57,473 nucleotides of DNA from an uncultured Alteromonadaceae bacterium (lineage in GTDB: Bacteria > Pseudomonadota > Gammaproteobacteria > Enterobacterales > Alteromonadaceae): the NCBI GenBank assembly GCA_950073835.1, contig CATMRP010000008.1, forward strand, positions 1-57,473, in the 5' to 3' direction. The notes beneath the pieces were generated by a model. It saw only the letters and a list, made by a program, of their open reading frames with translations, did not search any database and was not told the DNA's origin. Below, in pieces: positions 31,087-39,233 of this stretch; the stretch's first letter is position 1; each line of letters starts with the position of its first letter. The position numbers and the translations under genes are program-made.

Positions 31087-32217
31087 TTATGTCCTTAAAC
31101 TGCCAACCACATTGTATGCGGCTACCAGGATATCTTCACCAAACTGCTGGCAGCGTTGCACAGACCAGCCGAATAATGGATCAGGTAAATTATTATTATC
31201 TTTAAAAGGCATTTCTATCGTATAGGCCAGACACTCAAAGGCCTGACCCACTGCATTAGACGCAATAGTCAGATCAGCTTGTCCGGGTTCGTCTTTGGCA
31301 TAGCCAAACTCATCCTGAAACTCAGGCGTGGCCATCAGCAAAGCATCCTTAAACTGATTTTCCAGCGCTTTGAGTTTATCGTTGTAAGCCGGGATCCCTT
31401 CACTACCTGCTACAAAGTTGTACGGCAGTGCTTCGTCGCCATGCAGGTCTAAGTACATGTCGACGCCGACTTCATGCATGGCATTCAACACATAGTAAAC
31501 TTCCGGGCTGCGTTCAAGCGTGGGAGTTTTCCATTCGCGGTTAAGGTTTGCGCCCACCGCGTTAGTGCGCAGATGACCGCGGGCACTGCCGTCGGGATTC
31601 ATATTAGGCACGATATAAAATACTGCTTTTTCCAGTAATGCCCGGCTTAATCCATCCTGTTCATCCAGTAAGCGGGCAATAATGCCTTCGGCACACCACT
31701 CGGCCATACTTTCACCCGGATGTTGGCGCGCAGTTATCCAGATATTACGCTTGTCTTCGTCTGGTTCGCCAATTACCAGTAACGACATATCGCGGCCGTC
31801 CAGCGTATCGCCGAGGTATTTAAGCTCACACAGTGGCGAACATTGCGCGTCGGCTAACAGGTCGAGATGGCGCTCGTAGCTATACGGGATAAAGTAAGCA
31901 AAATAAACCTGCGGCTGCTCCAGCGCAATGCTGAAGGTCAGAATATCGCCGTTAAATTCGCTGTCGACCCGAAACCAGGTCTGACGGTCGTAGGAGGCCA
32001 GCACATTGTAGCCTTCCCAGCCTTTTGGATAAGCTGAAGAAGCCAGATCGCTGATATGCAGGGTATGCAGTTGGTTTACTTCACCGGTCAGGCGAAAGTG
32101 AAACCACTGATAAAAATCGGATTGATTGTCTTTATTGATTGCGAGCATGATGTCATCAGGTTGCTCGGCACGGATTACGCGGATGTTACCGCTGTCAAAT
32201 AGGCTGGAAATCTGCAT
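31087..32217 (-). CDS. M14-family zinc carboxypeptidase (cytosolic carboxypeptidase type)
   Basis: A 376-residue protein with an N-terminal beta-sandwich domain (about 1-130) followed by an M14 peptidase domain. The zinc ligands are in RQHPGESMAE (H-x-x-E) and DLHGDE, NREW is the substrate-binding Asn-Arg pair, and the catalytic Glu is in YTIEMPF. The pattern matches the cytosolic/Nna1-like carboxypeptidase branch known from many marine gammaproteobacteria. No signal peptide. Cleaves C-terminal residues; the natural substrate is unknown. Confidence 0.88.
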   Translation of the reverse strand: MQISSLFDSGNIRVIRAEQPDDIMLAINKDNQSDFYQWFHFRLTGEVNQLHTLHISDLASSAYPKGWEGYNVLASYDRQTWFRVDSEFNGDILTFSIALEQPQVYFAYFIPYSYERHLDLLADAQCSPLCELKYLGDTLDGRDMSLLVIGEPDEDKRNIWITARQHPGESMAEWCAEGIIARLLDEQDGLSRALLEKAVFYIVPNMNPDGSARGHLRTNAVGANLNREWKTPTLERSPEVYYVLNAMHEVGVDMYLDLHGDEALPYNFVAGSEGIPAYNDKLKALENQFKDALLMATPEFQDEFGYAKDEPGQADLTIASNAVGQAFECLAYTIEMPFKDNNNLPDPLFGWSVQRCQQFGEDILVAAYNVVGSLRT

Positions 32218-32369
32218 CTGTCGTTATAGTTATCTGTTTTATTTTAGGTGTGCCAATGGCGTTAATTTAACACAGACGAGTTTAACAATACTATGCACTT
32301 AAACGGTGAAAAGCGGATTTTTGTGGATTCTGGCCAACTATTAGTCAGTTAGGCGGACGATAAAAAAAA

Positions 32370-32387
32370 GGCACCCGTAAAGGTGCC
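32370..32387 (-). terminator. Rho-independent terminator of the long GAPDH gene
   Basis: GGCACC (32370-32375) and GGTGCC (32382-32387) form the stem. On the minus strand it is followed by eight T, a canonical terminator 25 bases after the gene end. Confidence 0.85.
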
Positions 32388-32411
32388 GTTTAAAGCTTGT
32401 ACAATTGCGGC

Positions 32412-33857
32412 TTAAGCTGGCAGTGTTGGCACGGTGATACCGGCCATATCCATTGCCACCCGCATTACCTGGCAGCTGTAACCAAATTCGTTGTCATACC
32501 ACACATACAAGGTTAAGCGGTTATCCGCGACGATTGTCGCCTGGGAATCGATCACCGACGCTGCACGGGTGCCAACCATATCGGTAGAAACCACCTCAGT
32601 AGAGGCCGTGTAATCAATCTGATGCTGCAATGATGAGAACAATGCCGTATCGCGCAGGAACTCATTCACTGCCACTTTGTCGGTGGTTTTATTCAGATTC
32701 AGGTTCAGAATGGCCATTGATACGTTAGGTGTAGGTACCCGAATTGCGTTACCGGTTAGTTTACCGGCCAGTTTAGGATACGCCTTGGCTACGGCCTTGG
32801 CGGCACCGGTCTCGGTAATAACCATGTTCAGCGGTGCACTACGGCCGCGGCGCTCGCCTTTATGGTAGTTATCAATCAGGTTCTGGTCGTTGGTGTAAGA
32901 GTGCACCGTCTCTACGTGACCGTTAACAATACCGTACTCTTCATCCAGTGCTTTAAGGACTGGTGTGATAGCGTTGGTGGTACAACTTGCCGCCGACACA
33001 ATCGTATCAGACTCAGTAATGTCGCTGTTATTCACGCCGTACACGATATTTTTAATATCGCCTTTACCCGGTGCAGTCAGCAGGGCTTTAGAGGTGCCCT
33101 TGGCTTTAAGATGCAGGCCCAGACCATCGCGATCACGCCAGATACCGGTGTTATCAATAACCAGTGCGTTGTTAATACCATACGCGGTGTAATCAATTTC
33201 GTCCGGGCTGTTAGCGTAAATCACCTGAATATAGGAGCCGTTAGCTTTCAGCGCGTTACGCTCGTGGTCGATTGTGATACTGCCGTTAAACGGCCCATGC
33301 ACCGAGTCCCGACGGAGCAGACTGGCACGTTTTTCCAGATCGCCGTCACGACCACCACGCACAACAATTGCGCGCAGTCGCAGCTTATTGTTCTGCCCCT
33401 GGCGCTCAATCATCAGGCGGGCCAGTAACCGGCCGATACGGCCGAAACCATACAGCACAACGTCCTGTGGTTCATGATCATCTGATTTATCGACCACGTC
33501 TGCTAACTTATCCTTCAGATAGGCGTTCAGGTCGGTTTTGTCGACGGCACTGCCATAATGAAAATCGAAGGCCAGTTTACCAATATCAATCTGGGCCGGT
33601 GCCAGTTGCATGGAGTTGATAGCTTCTAAAATGGGGTAGCTCTCGCGCAGGCGCAGTTTAATGCCTTCGTGCAGACGGACTTTACGATGAGCTTTGATTA
33701 CATCAATCGCACTGGCATTTAACAGTGTGCGACCGTACACAGAGATTTCGATAGACTTGTTACGGTATAATTTACCGATAATCGGTAACATCATTTCTGC
33801 GTATTCCTGGCGCTCCTGCCAGCTGGATTGCAATTCTTGCTCAAAGGGTTGGTTCAT
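32412..33857 (-). CDS. Long-form glyceraldehyde-3-phosphate dehydrogenase
   Basis: A 481-residue GAPDH in which the NAD-binding GFGRIGR (137-143) is preceded by about 130 residues absent from the usual 330-residue enzyme. The catalytic Cys292 lies in SAASCTTN and the C-terminal WYDNEFGYSCQ is typical. The extension is helical and charged. Long GAPDHs of this kind occur beside ordinary GapA in Shewanella, Vibrio and Alteromonas; the coenzyme preference and direction (glycolytic or gluconeogenic) are not settled by sequence. A second, ordinary gap is at 43912. Monocistronic with its own terminator. Confidence 0.9.
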   Translation of the reverse strand: MNQPFEQELQSSWQERQEYAEMMLPIIGKLYRNKSIEISVYGRTLLNASAIDVIKAHRKVRLHEGIKLRLRESYPILEAINSMQLAPAQIDIGKLAFDFHYGSAVDKTDLNAYLKDKLADVVDKSDDHEPQDVVLYGFGRIGRLLARLMIERQGQNNKLRLRAIVVRGGRDGDLEKRASLLRRDSVHGPFNGSITIDHERNALKANGSYIQVIYANSPDEIDYTAYGINNALVIDNTGIWRDRDGLGLHLKAKGTSKALLTAPGKGDIKNIVYGVNNSDITESDTIVSAASCTTNAITPVLKALDEEYGIVNGHVETVHSYTNDQNLIDNYHKGERRGRSAPLNMVITETGAAKAVAKAYPKLAGKLTGNAIRVPTPNVSMAILNLNLNKTTDKVAVNEFLRDTALFSSLQHQIDYTASTEVVSTDMVGTRAASVIDSQATIVADNRLTLYVWYDNEFGYSCQVMRVAMDMAGITVPTLPA

Positions 33858-33990
33858 ACTAGTGCCTTCATCAAATAAATCATGTATAAAATTGACGATA
33901 TGTACAGGAATATGTGGTTGTACGTCAGAACACTCTCATCGCTTATTCCCGTCGGCAGGTATTCTAAATAATCAAAGAGGTAACTCCAAA

Positions 33991-34875
33991 TTGTTGAAAA
34001 GTTTCAGAAAATCGATAAAAACAATAAAGCAGAGGGATTTATTAAGTAATTTTTCCACACTTTTGAGGGGTGTTGTTTATCTTACTTCTGCACTGTTTAT
34101 TGGCGCTTGTGGTGATTTATTTGCGCCGAGCATTAAAACTATTTGTGAGGATTACCCGCATTTTTGTGCCGATTTAAATACCGATGGCTGGTGCCGGGCC
34201 GAACGTTCAGAAATTATCCGTCACCGCTTTAATTTTAAAGATGATGACAGTGATCGGCCCAAGTACGCACTACTGGTTAATTACGAGAACTACGAGTCCT
34301 GCATTGCCAAAGCATCGCAAATTGAGTACATCAAATACCGCGATAAGGAATTTGCCCGTAAAGAAGCCACGGTTTCGATCAACAAAGCATTAAAGCAACT
34401 GCAATGGCAAACCAAAAACTCTCCGGACCCTTATATCTCGTATTATCAATGGTCTAGATTTGGCTATGAGGACGCCAGAGCGCGTTTTGTGGCGGCAGCT
34501 AAACAAGGTGTGTTCAGTGAACCGAAGTATTATATCGACCTGGCCGGTATTCTGATTGCCGACGACCCACTGGCGGCCCGCGATGCCCTCTTTATGGCGC
34601 TGAGTCAGTATGGCAACGTAGAGCAGGAAATTGATGGTCATATCACCAGTATGCTGATGACGCTGTCGATGGACATTGAGAATTACCGTATGGCGTATGT
34701 CTGGACCAAAGTAACCAATCATTTTGCCGACAGTATCGATAACAGCCAGCTGGTGGCATTAAGTAGCCAGTACAGCCTGCCGGTAGACATTCTCGACCGG
34801 CTCGCCGACGATATTACCGGTGCTATCGAGTCGCGGGAATTTGACGCCCATGCGCTAAAAATTGATCGTCTGTGA
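33991..34875 (+). CDS. DUF2989 lipoprotein
   Basis: Predicted outer-membrane-directed lipoprotein of 294 residues. I start at TTG 33991, with AGAGGTAA 9-10 bases upstream; the frame continues 99 codons further up, but that part is antisense to the long GAPDH gene and has no protein character. The Lys/Arg-rich N-terminus is followed by a hydrophobic stretch and lipobox FIGAC. Then come the DUF2989 hallmarks ICEDYPHFCADLNTDGWCR and NYENYESCIAKASQIEYIK, with TPR-like helices after them. Function unknown; family restricted mainly to Alteromonadales and Vibrionales. Confidence 0.8.
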   Translation: MLKSFRKSIKTIKQRDLLSNFSTLLRGVVYLTSALFIGACGDLFAPSIKTICEDYPHFCADLNTDGWCRAERSEIIRHRFNFKDDDSDRPKYALLVNYENYESCIAKASQIEYIKYRDKEFARKEATVSINKALKQLQWQTKNSPDPYISYYQWSRFGYEDARARFVAAAKQGVFSEPKYYIDLAGILIADDPLAARDALFMALSQYGNVEQEIDGHITSMLMTLSMDIENYRMAYVWTKVTNHFADSIDNSQLVALSSQYSLPVDILDRLADDITGAIESREFDAHALKIDRL

Positions 34876-34961
34876 CAGCAAATTTGAAATTTAATTACAG
34901 AAAAAAACTTAAATTTTTTTCAAATAATGGTTATTGCGCCACGAAATAACGAGGAATATTT

Positions 34962-34996
34962 TCAGGAGGCAGACTTAAAGGACTGTTGCCTCCTGA
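34962..34996. terminator. Inverted repeat between the DUF2989 gene and msrB
   Basis: TCAGGAGGCA (34962-34971) pairs perfectly with TGCCTCCTGA (34987-34996) across a 15-base loop. It sits where the two genes converge. No T tract follows on either strand, so termination is only probable. Confidence 0.45.
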
Positions 34997-35010
34997 GAAG
35001 AAAGATCAGA

Positions 35011-35391
35011 CTACTCAGGATTGAAATCCAGACTCACAGAATTCACGCAATACCGCTGGCCGGTAGGCGCCGGCCCATCACTGAATACATGCCCTAAGTG
35101 AGCATCACAGTTTTTGCAGTAAATTTCGGTACGGCGCATGCCATGACTTTCGTCAAAACGATAACCGACGTTGTCGTCTTTACTTTGCGAGAAAAACGAC
35201 GGCCAGCCACAGCCCGACTCAAACTTACTAGTATCGTCGAACAGCTTTACGCCACAGCATTTACACACATAGCTGCCGCTGCGTGACTCATACAATAAGG
35301 TACCGGAGAATGGCCGCTCAGTGCCGGCAAGGCGGGTCACCCGGTATTCCTCTTCGGTGAGTTTATCGCGCCATTGATCGTTGTCAGCCAT
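35011..35391 (-). CDS. msrB: Peptide methionine-R-sulfoxide reductase
   Basis: Repairs methionine-R-sulfoxide in proteins. The 126 residues hold the structural zinc cysteines in CKCCG and CKNCDAH, the conserved SGCGWPSF and HVFSDGPAPTGQRYCVNS, whose Cys is the catalytic residue. No signal peptide, so cytoplasmic. It lies 30 bases after the gnd start region but on the same strand downstream of gnd's neighbour gap, reading away from it; own ribosome site GAGGAGATAAGC. Confidence 0.95.
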   Translation of the reverse strand: MADNDQWRDKLTEEEYRVTRLAGTERPFSGTLLYESRSGSYVCKCCGVKLFDDTSKFESGCGWPSFFSQSKDDNVGYRFDESHGMRRTEIYCKNCDAHLGHVFSDGPAPTGQRYCVNSVSLDFNPE

Positions 35392-35421
35392 GCTTATCTC
35401 CTCGTACTTGCAAAACTGCTA

Positions 35422-36966
35422 CTAGATAAGCTGCAGCGGACGGGATGGATCACTCCACTCAATATGGTATTTCTCTGCCGCCGGTTTATCAGTACGCGAG
35501 AAAGTGTGAGCGCCAAAGAAATCCCGCTGGCCCTGTAACAGGTTGGCCGGTAACACCGCGGTACGGTAAGAATCGTAGTAACTTAGCGCCGACATCATTG
35601 CCGGGCAGGCAACGCCCTGCACTGCGCTAAGGGCAACAGTAGCGCGCCAGTCGGCCTGGTAAGTGGCGATTTGTTCTGCAAAGAACGGATCCACCAGCAA
35701 GTTAGGCAGATTGATATCGCGGTCGAAAGCGTTTGAAATTGACTGCAGGAATACCGCGCGAATAATACAACCCGCACGCCAGATTTTGGCAATCTCAGCA
35801 AAGTGCAGCGTCCAGCCCTGCTCCTGTGCCGCCGCGTTCATAAGCTGGAAGCCCTGCGCGTAAGCACAGATTTTTGAGCAATACAGCGCATGTTCCAGCT
35901 GATTGATGACTGCTTCGCGCTGAGCTTCGCTAACCTCTGCCACCTCAGGGCCGGCCAGCACCTTAGCCGCCTCAACCCGTTCGGCTTTAAGCGCAGACAG
36001 GCTGCGGGCGAATACCGCCTGAGCGATAGTTTGCGCCGGGCTGCCGGTTTGTAGCGCGCTTACGGCCGTCCACAGACCGGTACCTTTCATTCCCGCTTTG
36101 TCGAGGATCACATCCACCAGCGGCTGCTGTGTTTCCGGATCCTGCTGGTCGAGCACTTCCGCACTGATTTCAATTAAGTAGGAGTCCAGCGGCCCCTGAT
36201 TCCAGCGACGGAAAACAGCGGCAATTTCACCAGGCGTCATGCCCAGCGCCACACGCATGATCTGATAAGCTTCACAGATTAGCTGCATGTCGGCATATTC
36301 AATACCGTTGTGGACCATTTTAACGTAATGGCCGGCGCCATTGGGACCAATGTAAGCAGCACAGGGTTCGCCATGTTTAACCGGCTCTCCCGGCGTGGCT
36401 GTCTCAATGGGCTTGCCGGTTTCCGGGTCAACCTTGGCGGCAATAGCACGTAACATCGGACCAACGCGCTCCCAGGCTTTTTCTGAGCCGGAAGGCATTA
36501 ATGAAGGGCCAAAACGGGCGCCTACCTCACCACCGGAAACGGCAGTGGTAAAGAACAGGAACTTATCAGCAAAGCGTTGTTCTCGTTCTACCGAATCACT
36601 CCACAAACTGTTGCCGGTATCAATGATCACATCTTCGCTTTCAATACCCGCGGCAATAAGTTGTTCACACACCATATCCACCGGCTTACCGGCTGGAATA
36701 GAAAGTAAAATAACGGCCGGTGAAACCAATGAACTACGCAGCGCTTCAAGGGTATGCACTGGTACGATCCGGGTAGAATCTGCACCATTTTCGTTGCGGT
36801 CCTGAGCAACAATGGCATCAATTCGTTTAGCGTCTAAATCAAAACACGCTACCTGATAACCATGATCAGCCAGGTTGAGGGCCAGGTTTTTACCCATAAC
36901 ACCTAAACCAATGACACCAATATCACATGAATTATTCGGCTGAGAACTGCCACTATTTTGCATCAA
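35422..36966 (-). CDS. gnd: 6-Phosphogluconate dehydrogenase, decarboxylating
   Basis: Oxidises 6-phosphogluconate to ribulose-5-phosphate with NADP. The 514 residues show the Rossmann motif GVIGLGVMGKNLA near residue 17, SGGEVGARFGPSLMPSG, and HNGIEYADMQ with the catalytic Lys-x-x-His-Asn-Gly. It is longer than E. coli Gnd (468) owing to the first 13 residues and internal loops, including PETGKPIETATPGEPVKHGEP. Its presence gives the cell both an oxidative pentose route and the Entner-Doudoroff route at 46104-51724. The neighbour msrB lies 30 bases downstream and may be cotranscribed. Confidence 0.96.
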   Translation of the reverse strand: MMQNSGSSQPNNSCDIGVIGLGVMGKNLALNLADHGYQVACFDLDAKRIDAIVAQDRNENGADSTRIVPVHTLEALRSSLVSPAVILLSIPAGKPVDMVCEQLIAAGIESEDVIIDTGNSLWSDSVEREQRFADKFLFFTTAVSGGEVGARFGPSLMPSGSEKAWERVGPMLRAIAAKVDPETGKPIETATPGEPVKHGEPCAAYIGPNGAGHYVKMVHNGIEYADMQLICEAYQIMRVALGMTPGEIAAVFRRWNQGPLDSYLIEISAEVLDQQDPETQQPLVDVILDKAGMKGTGLWTAVSALQTGSPAQTIAQAVFARSLSALKAERVEAAKVLAGPEVAEVSEAQREAVINQLEHALYCSKICAYAQGFQLMNAAAQEQGWTLHFAEIAKIWRAGCIIRAVFLQSISNAFDRDINLPNLLVDPFFAEQIATYQADWRATVALSAVQGVACPAMMSALSYYDSYRTAVLPANLLQGQRDFFGAHTFSRTDKPAAEKYHIEWSDPSRPLQLI

Positions 36967-37145
36967 AAAACCCTCTACACTTCGATGGGTGGGAATAATA
37001 CCATCGACTTACAGAATGAAAAGCACAACCCGCCGATTATCGCTATTTAATAGCAATCCACAGATGGCTGACAGCCAGTTTAAACAGATACGATGAGTAT
37101 ACCAGTGTTTGGCAACCAACCCCGAATTTCGCGCAGGCCTTTTAG

Positions 37146-39233
37146 CTAACGAGGAAAGTCGGTATACCTGAACAAAGCAAAGGAATGCGCTGCCTGTAAA
37201 AACAGGTGCTGGATACGCAGGCCGGGTTGCTTGGCCGGGTGGCTGTAACGGGTATCCAATACCAGCGACCAACCGCCATTAGGCGATTTTAACGGCGTAT
37301 TAAATTTAATATCCCGATCGCAGGCGTTAAAACACAGCAGCCAGTGTTCACATTTGTCGCCGGCTTCCTGATGACCAATGATTTCCAGTGCAAACGCTTT
37401 ATTGCCGCCAGCCTGCCAGTCGTCATCCCCTTTGCCTGATCCATCAGGCTTATACCAGTTAACTTCAGAGACGTTGGAATGCAACTGATAAGCGTCGTCT
37501 CGCAGATACATACGGCTCAACAGTTCAGATTGCTGGCGAATGGCAATAACCTGCTGGCAATAGGCCAGGAAATCCTGCCGGTACTTATCCAGTTCCCAGT
37601 CATACCAACTGATTTCGTTATCCTGGCAATAAGCATTGTTATTGCCCTGCTGGGAGCGACTTAGCTCATCACCACCGAGAATATGCGGCGTGCCCTGAGA
37701 AAACAGTAAGGTGGCAAACAGGTTACGTTTTTGCTGAGCCCGCATGGCCAGAATTGCTTTATCCTGCGTTTCCCCTTCCACGCCGTAATTGGCCGACAGG
37801 TTATGGCCATGACCATCGCGATTTTCTTCGCCGTTGGCTTCATTATGTCGTTCGGCATAGCTCACCAGATCGTGCAACGTAAACCCATCGTGGTAGGTCA
37901 CGTTATTTACCGAGGTATTGATAGAGCGATAACCTTTATGAAAGACATCCCTTGAGCCCATCAGGCGCGTAGCAAAGTCAGCGGTAGTACCTTTATCGCC
38001 GCGCCAGAACGCTCTGACACAGTCGCGGAATTTATCGTTACATTCCAGCCAGCGGGCACCAAAAGTACCCAGCTGATAACCACCGGGACCGATATCCCAG
38101 GGCTCAGCAACCAATACCGCAGACTTTAACACCGGATCCTGATGGATAGCGCGAAGCAAGCCGGCAAATACTGAGAATTGCTGTGGGTCGCGTCCCAGAC
38201 AGGCGGCCAGATCAAAACGGAAACCATCAACACCAATGTCGCTTACCCAATAACGCAACGCATCCATGATAAGGGTAGTCATGATAGGGTGAGCAGAGTA
38301 CACGGTGTTACCACAACCAGAGTGGTTGCTGTATACCAGTCCGCCTTTCGCGGTTTGCTCCATCAGATAAGCCTGATGCGGGAACATGCCCCTGAAGCAC
38401 AATACCGGGCCATCTTTACCGCCCTCAGCCGTATGGTTGTATACCACATCAACGATGACTTCGAGCCCGGCCTTATGATATTCATCGACCATGGTTTTAC
38501 ACTCATTAAGCGGATCGCTGTGAGCGTAGCGTGGTTCGGGCGCAAAATAATTTACCGGATTGTAGCCCCAGTAGTTGGTCAGCCCTTTTTCGGTAATGTA
38601 AGGCTCAGGCATAAATGACGCTAACGGCATAAACTGCACCGAGGTAATACCCAGCGACTTCAGGTGGCTGAGTACCGCCGGATGACTGGCGCCGAGATAT
38701 TTGCCCTGCTGCTCAGCCGGAACAGCCGGATGGCGCTGCGTGAGCCCTTTTACATGGGCTTCGTAAAGAATACGGCGATGTTTTTCAATGGCTGGCTTGG
38801 GTGGTCGCGATGCAGACTCTGGCGCTGCGACCACCACACCTTTCGCCACCATAAACTGGCTGTCGCCCTGGTATTGTCGGGCATTCCAGTGCATGGGCCG
38901 GCTTAGCTGCCGGGCATAAGGGTCGATCAGCAATTTATCGGTGGGCGAATAGTGCAGGCTTTCACTGCCGCGGTCTACGCGGTAACCATACAACATGCCC
39001 TCGCCCACGCCTTTGATGCGGGCGTGCCATACATCGCCGGATTTTGCCGGCATAACAATTTCATCAAGGGTTTCTTCGGTGTCAGCATGAAACAGGCACA
39101 GGATAACCGCTCTTGCATCCGTGCAGGTCACCGCAAAATTACACCCCTCCTCTGTTGGCGTAGCGCCTAGTGGAAAAGGGCTGCCTAAATCTACTTCCCT
39201 GGAGGTAAAATTCCGCGCGCCGCTCAAAGTCAT
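37146..39233 (-). CDS. glgX: Glycogen debranching enzyme (isoamylase type)
   Basis: GH13 enzyme hydrolysing alpha-1,6 branches of phosphorylase-trimmed glycogen. The 695 residues show an N-terminal CBM48 domain, the conserved DVVYNH at 262-267, the nucleophile Asp341 in GFRFDLA, the acid Glu377 in VAEPWD, and YHDGFTLHDLVSY. The ATG overlaps the glgB stop by 4 bases. Third gene of malQ-glgB-glgX. Confidence 0.95.
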   Translation of the reverse strand: MTLSGARNFTSREVDLGSPFPLGATPTEEGCNFAVTCTDARAVILCLFHADTEETLDEIVMPAKSGDVWHARIKGVGEGMLYGYRVDRGSESLHYSPTDKLLIDPYARQLSRPMHWNARQYQGDSQFMVAKGVVVAAPESASRPPKPAIEKHRRILYEAHVKGLTQRHPAVPAEQQGKYLGASHPAVLSHLKSLGITSVQFMPLASFMPEPYITEKGLTNYWGYNPVNYFAPEPRYAHSDPLNECKTMVDEYHKAGLEVIVDVVYNHTAEGGKDGPVLCFRGMFPHQAYLMEQTAKGGLVYSNHSGCGNTVYSAHPIMTTLIMDALRYWVSDIGVDGFRFDLAACLGRDPQQFSVFAGLLRAIHQDPVLKSAVLVAEPWDIGPGGYQLGTFGARWLECNDKFRDCVRAFWRGDKGTTADFATRLMGSRDVFHKGYRSINTSVNNVTYHDGFTLHDLVSYAERHNEANGEENRDGHGHNLSANYGVEGETQDKAILAMRAQQKRNLFATLLFSQGTPHILGGDELSRSQQGNNNAYCQDNEISWYDWELDKYRQDFLAYCQQVIAIRQQSELLSRMYLRDDAYQLHSNVSEVNWYKPDGSGKGDDDWQAGGNKAFALEIIGHQEAGDKCEHWLLCFNACDRDIKFNTPLKSPNGGWSLVLDTRYSHPAKQPGLRIQHLFLQAAHSFALFRYTDFPR

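Noticed and set aside
32862-33428. 188-residue frame antisense to the long GAPDH gene
   Set aside because: Shadow of the codon pattern of the real gene; no family resemblance.
33883-33897. HexR box upstream of the long GAPDH gene (TGTATAAAATTGACG)
   Set aside because: About 11 of 15 positions match and the palindrome is poor; too weak among AT-rich DNA.
33694-33990. N-terminal extension of the DUF2989 lipoprotein
   Set aside because: Antisense to the GAPDH gene start, contains many Cys/Ser without protein pattern, and would bury the lipobox.
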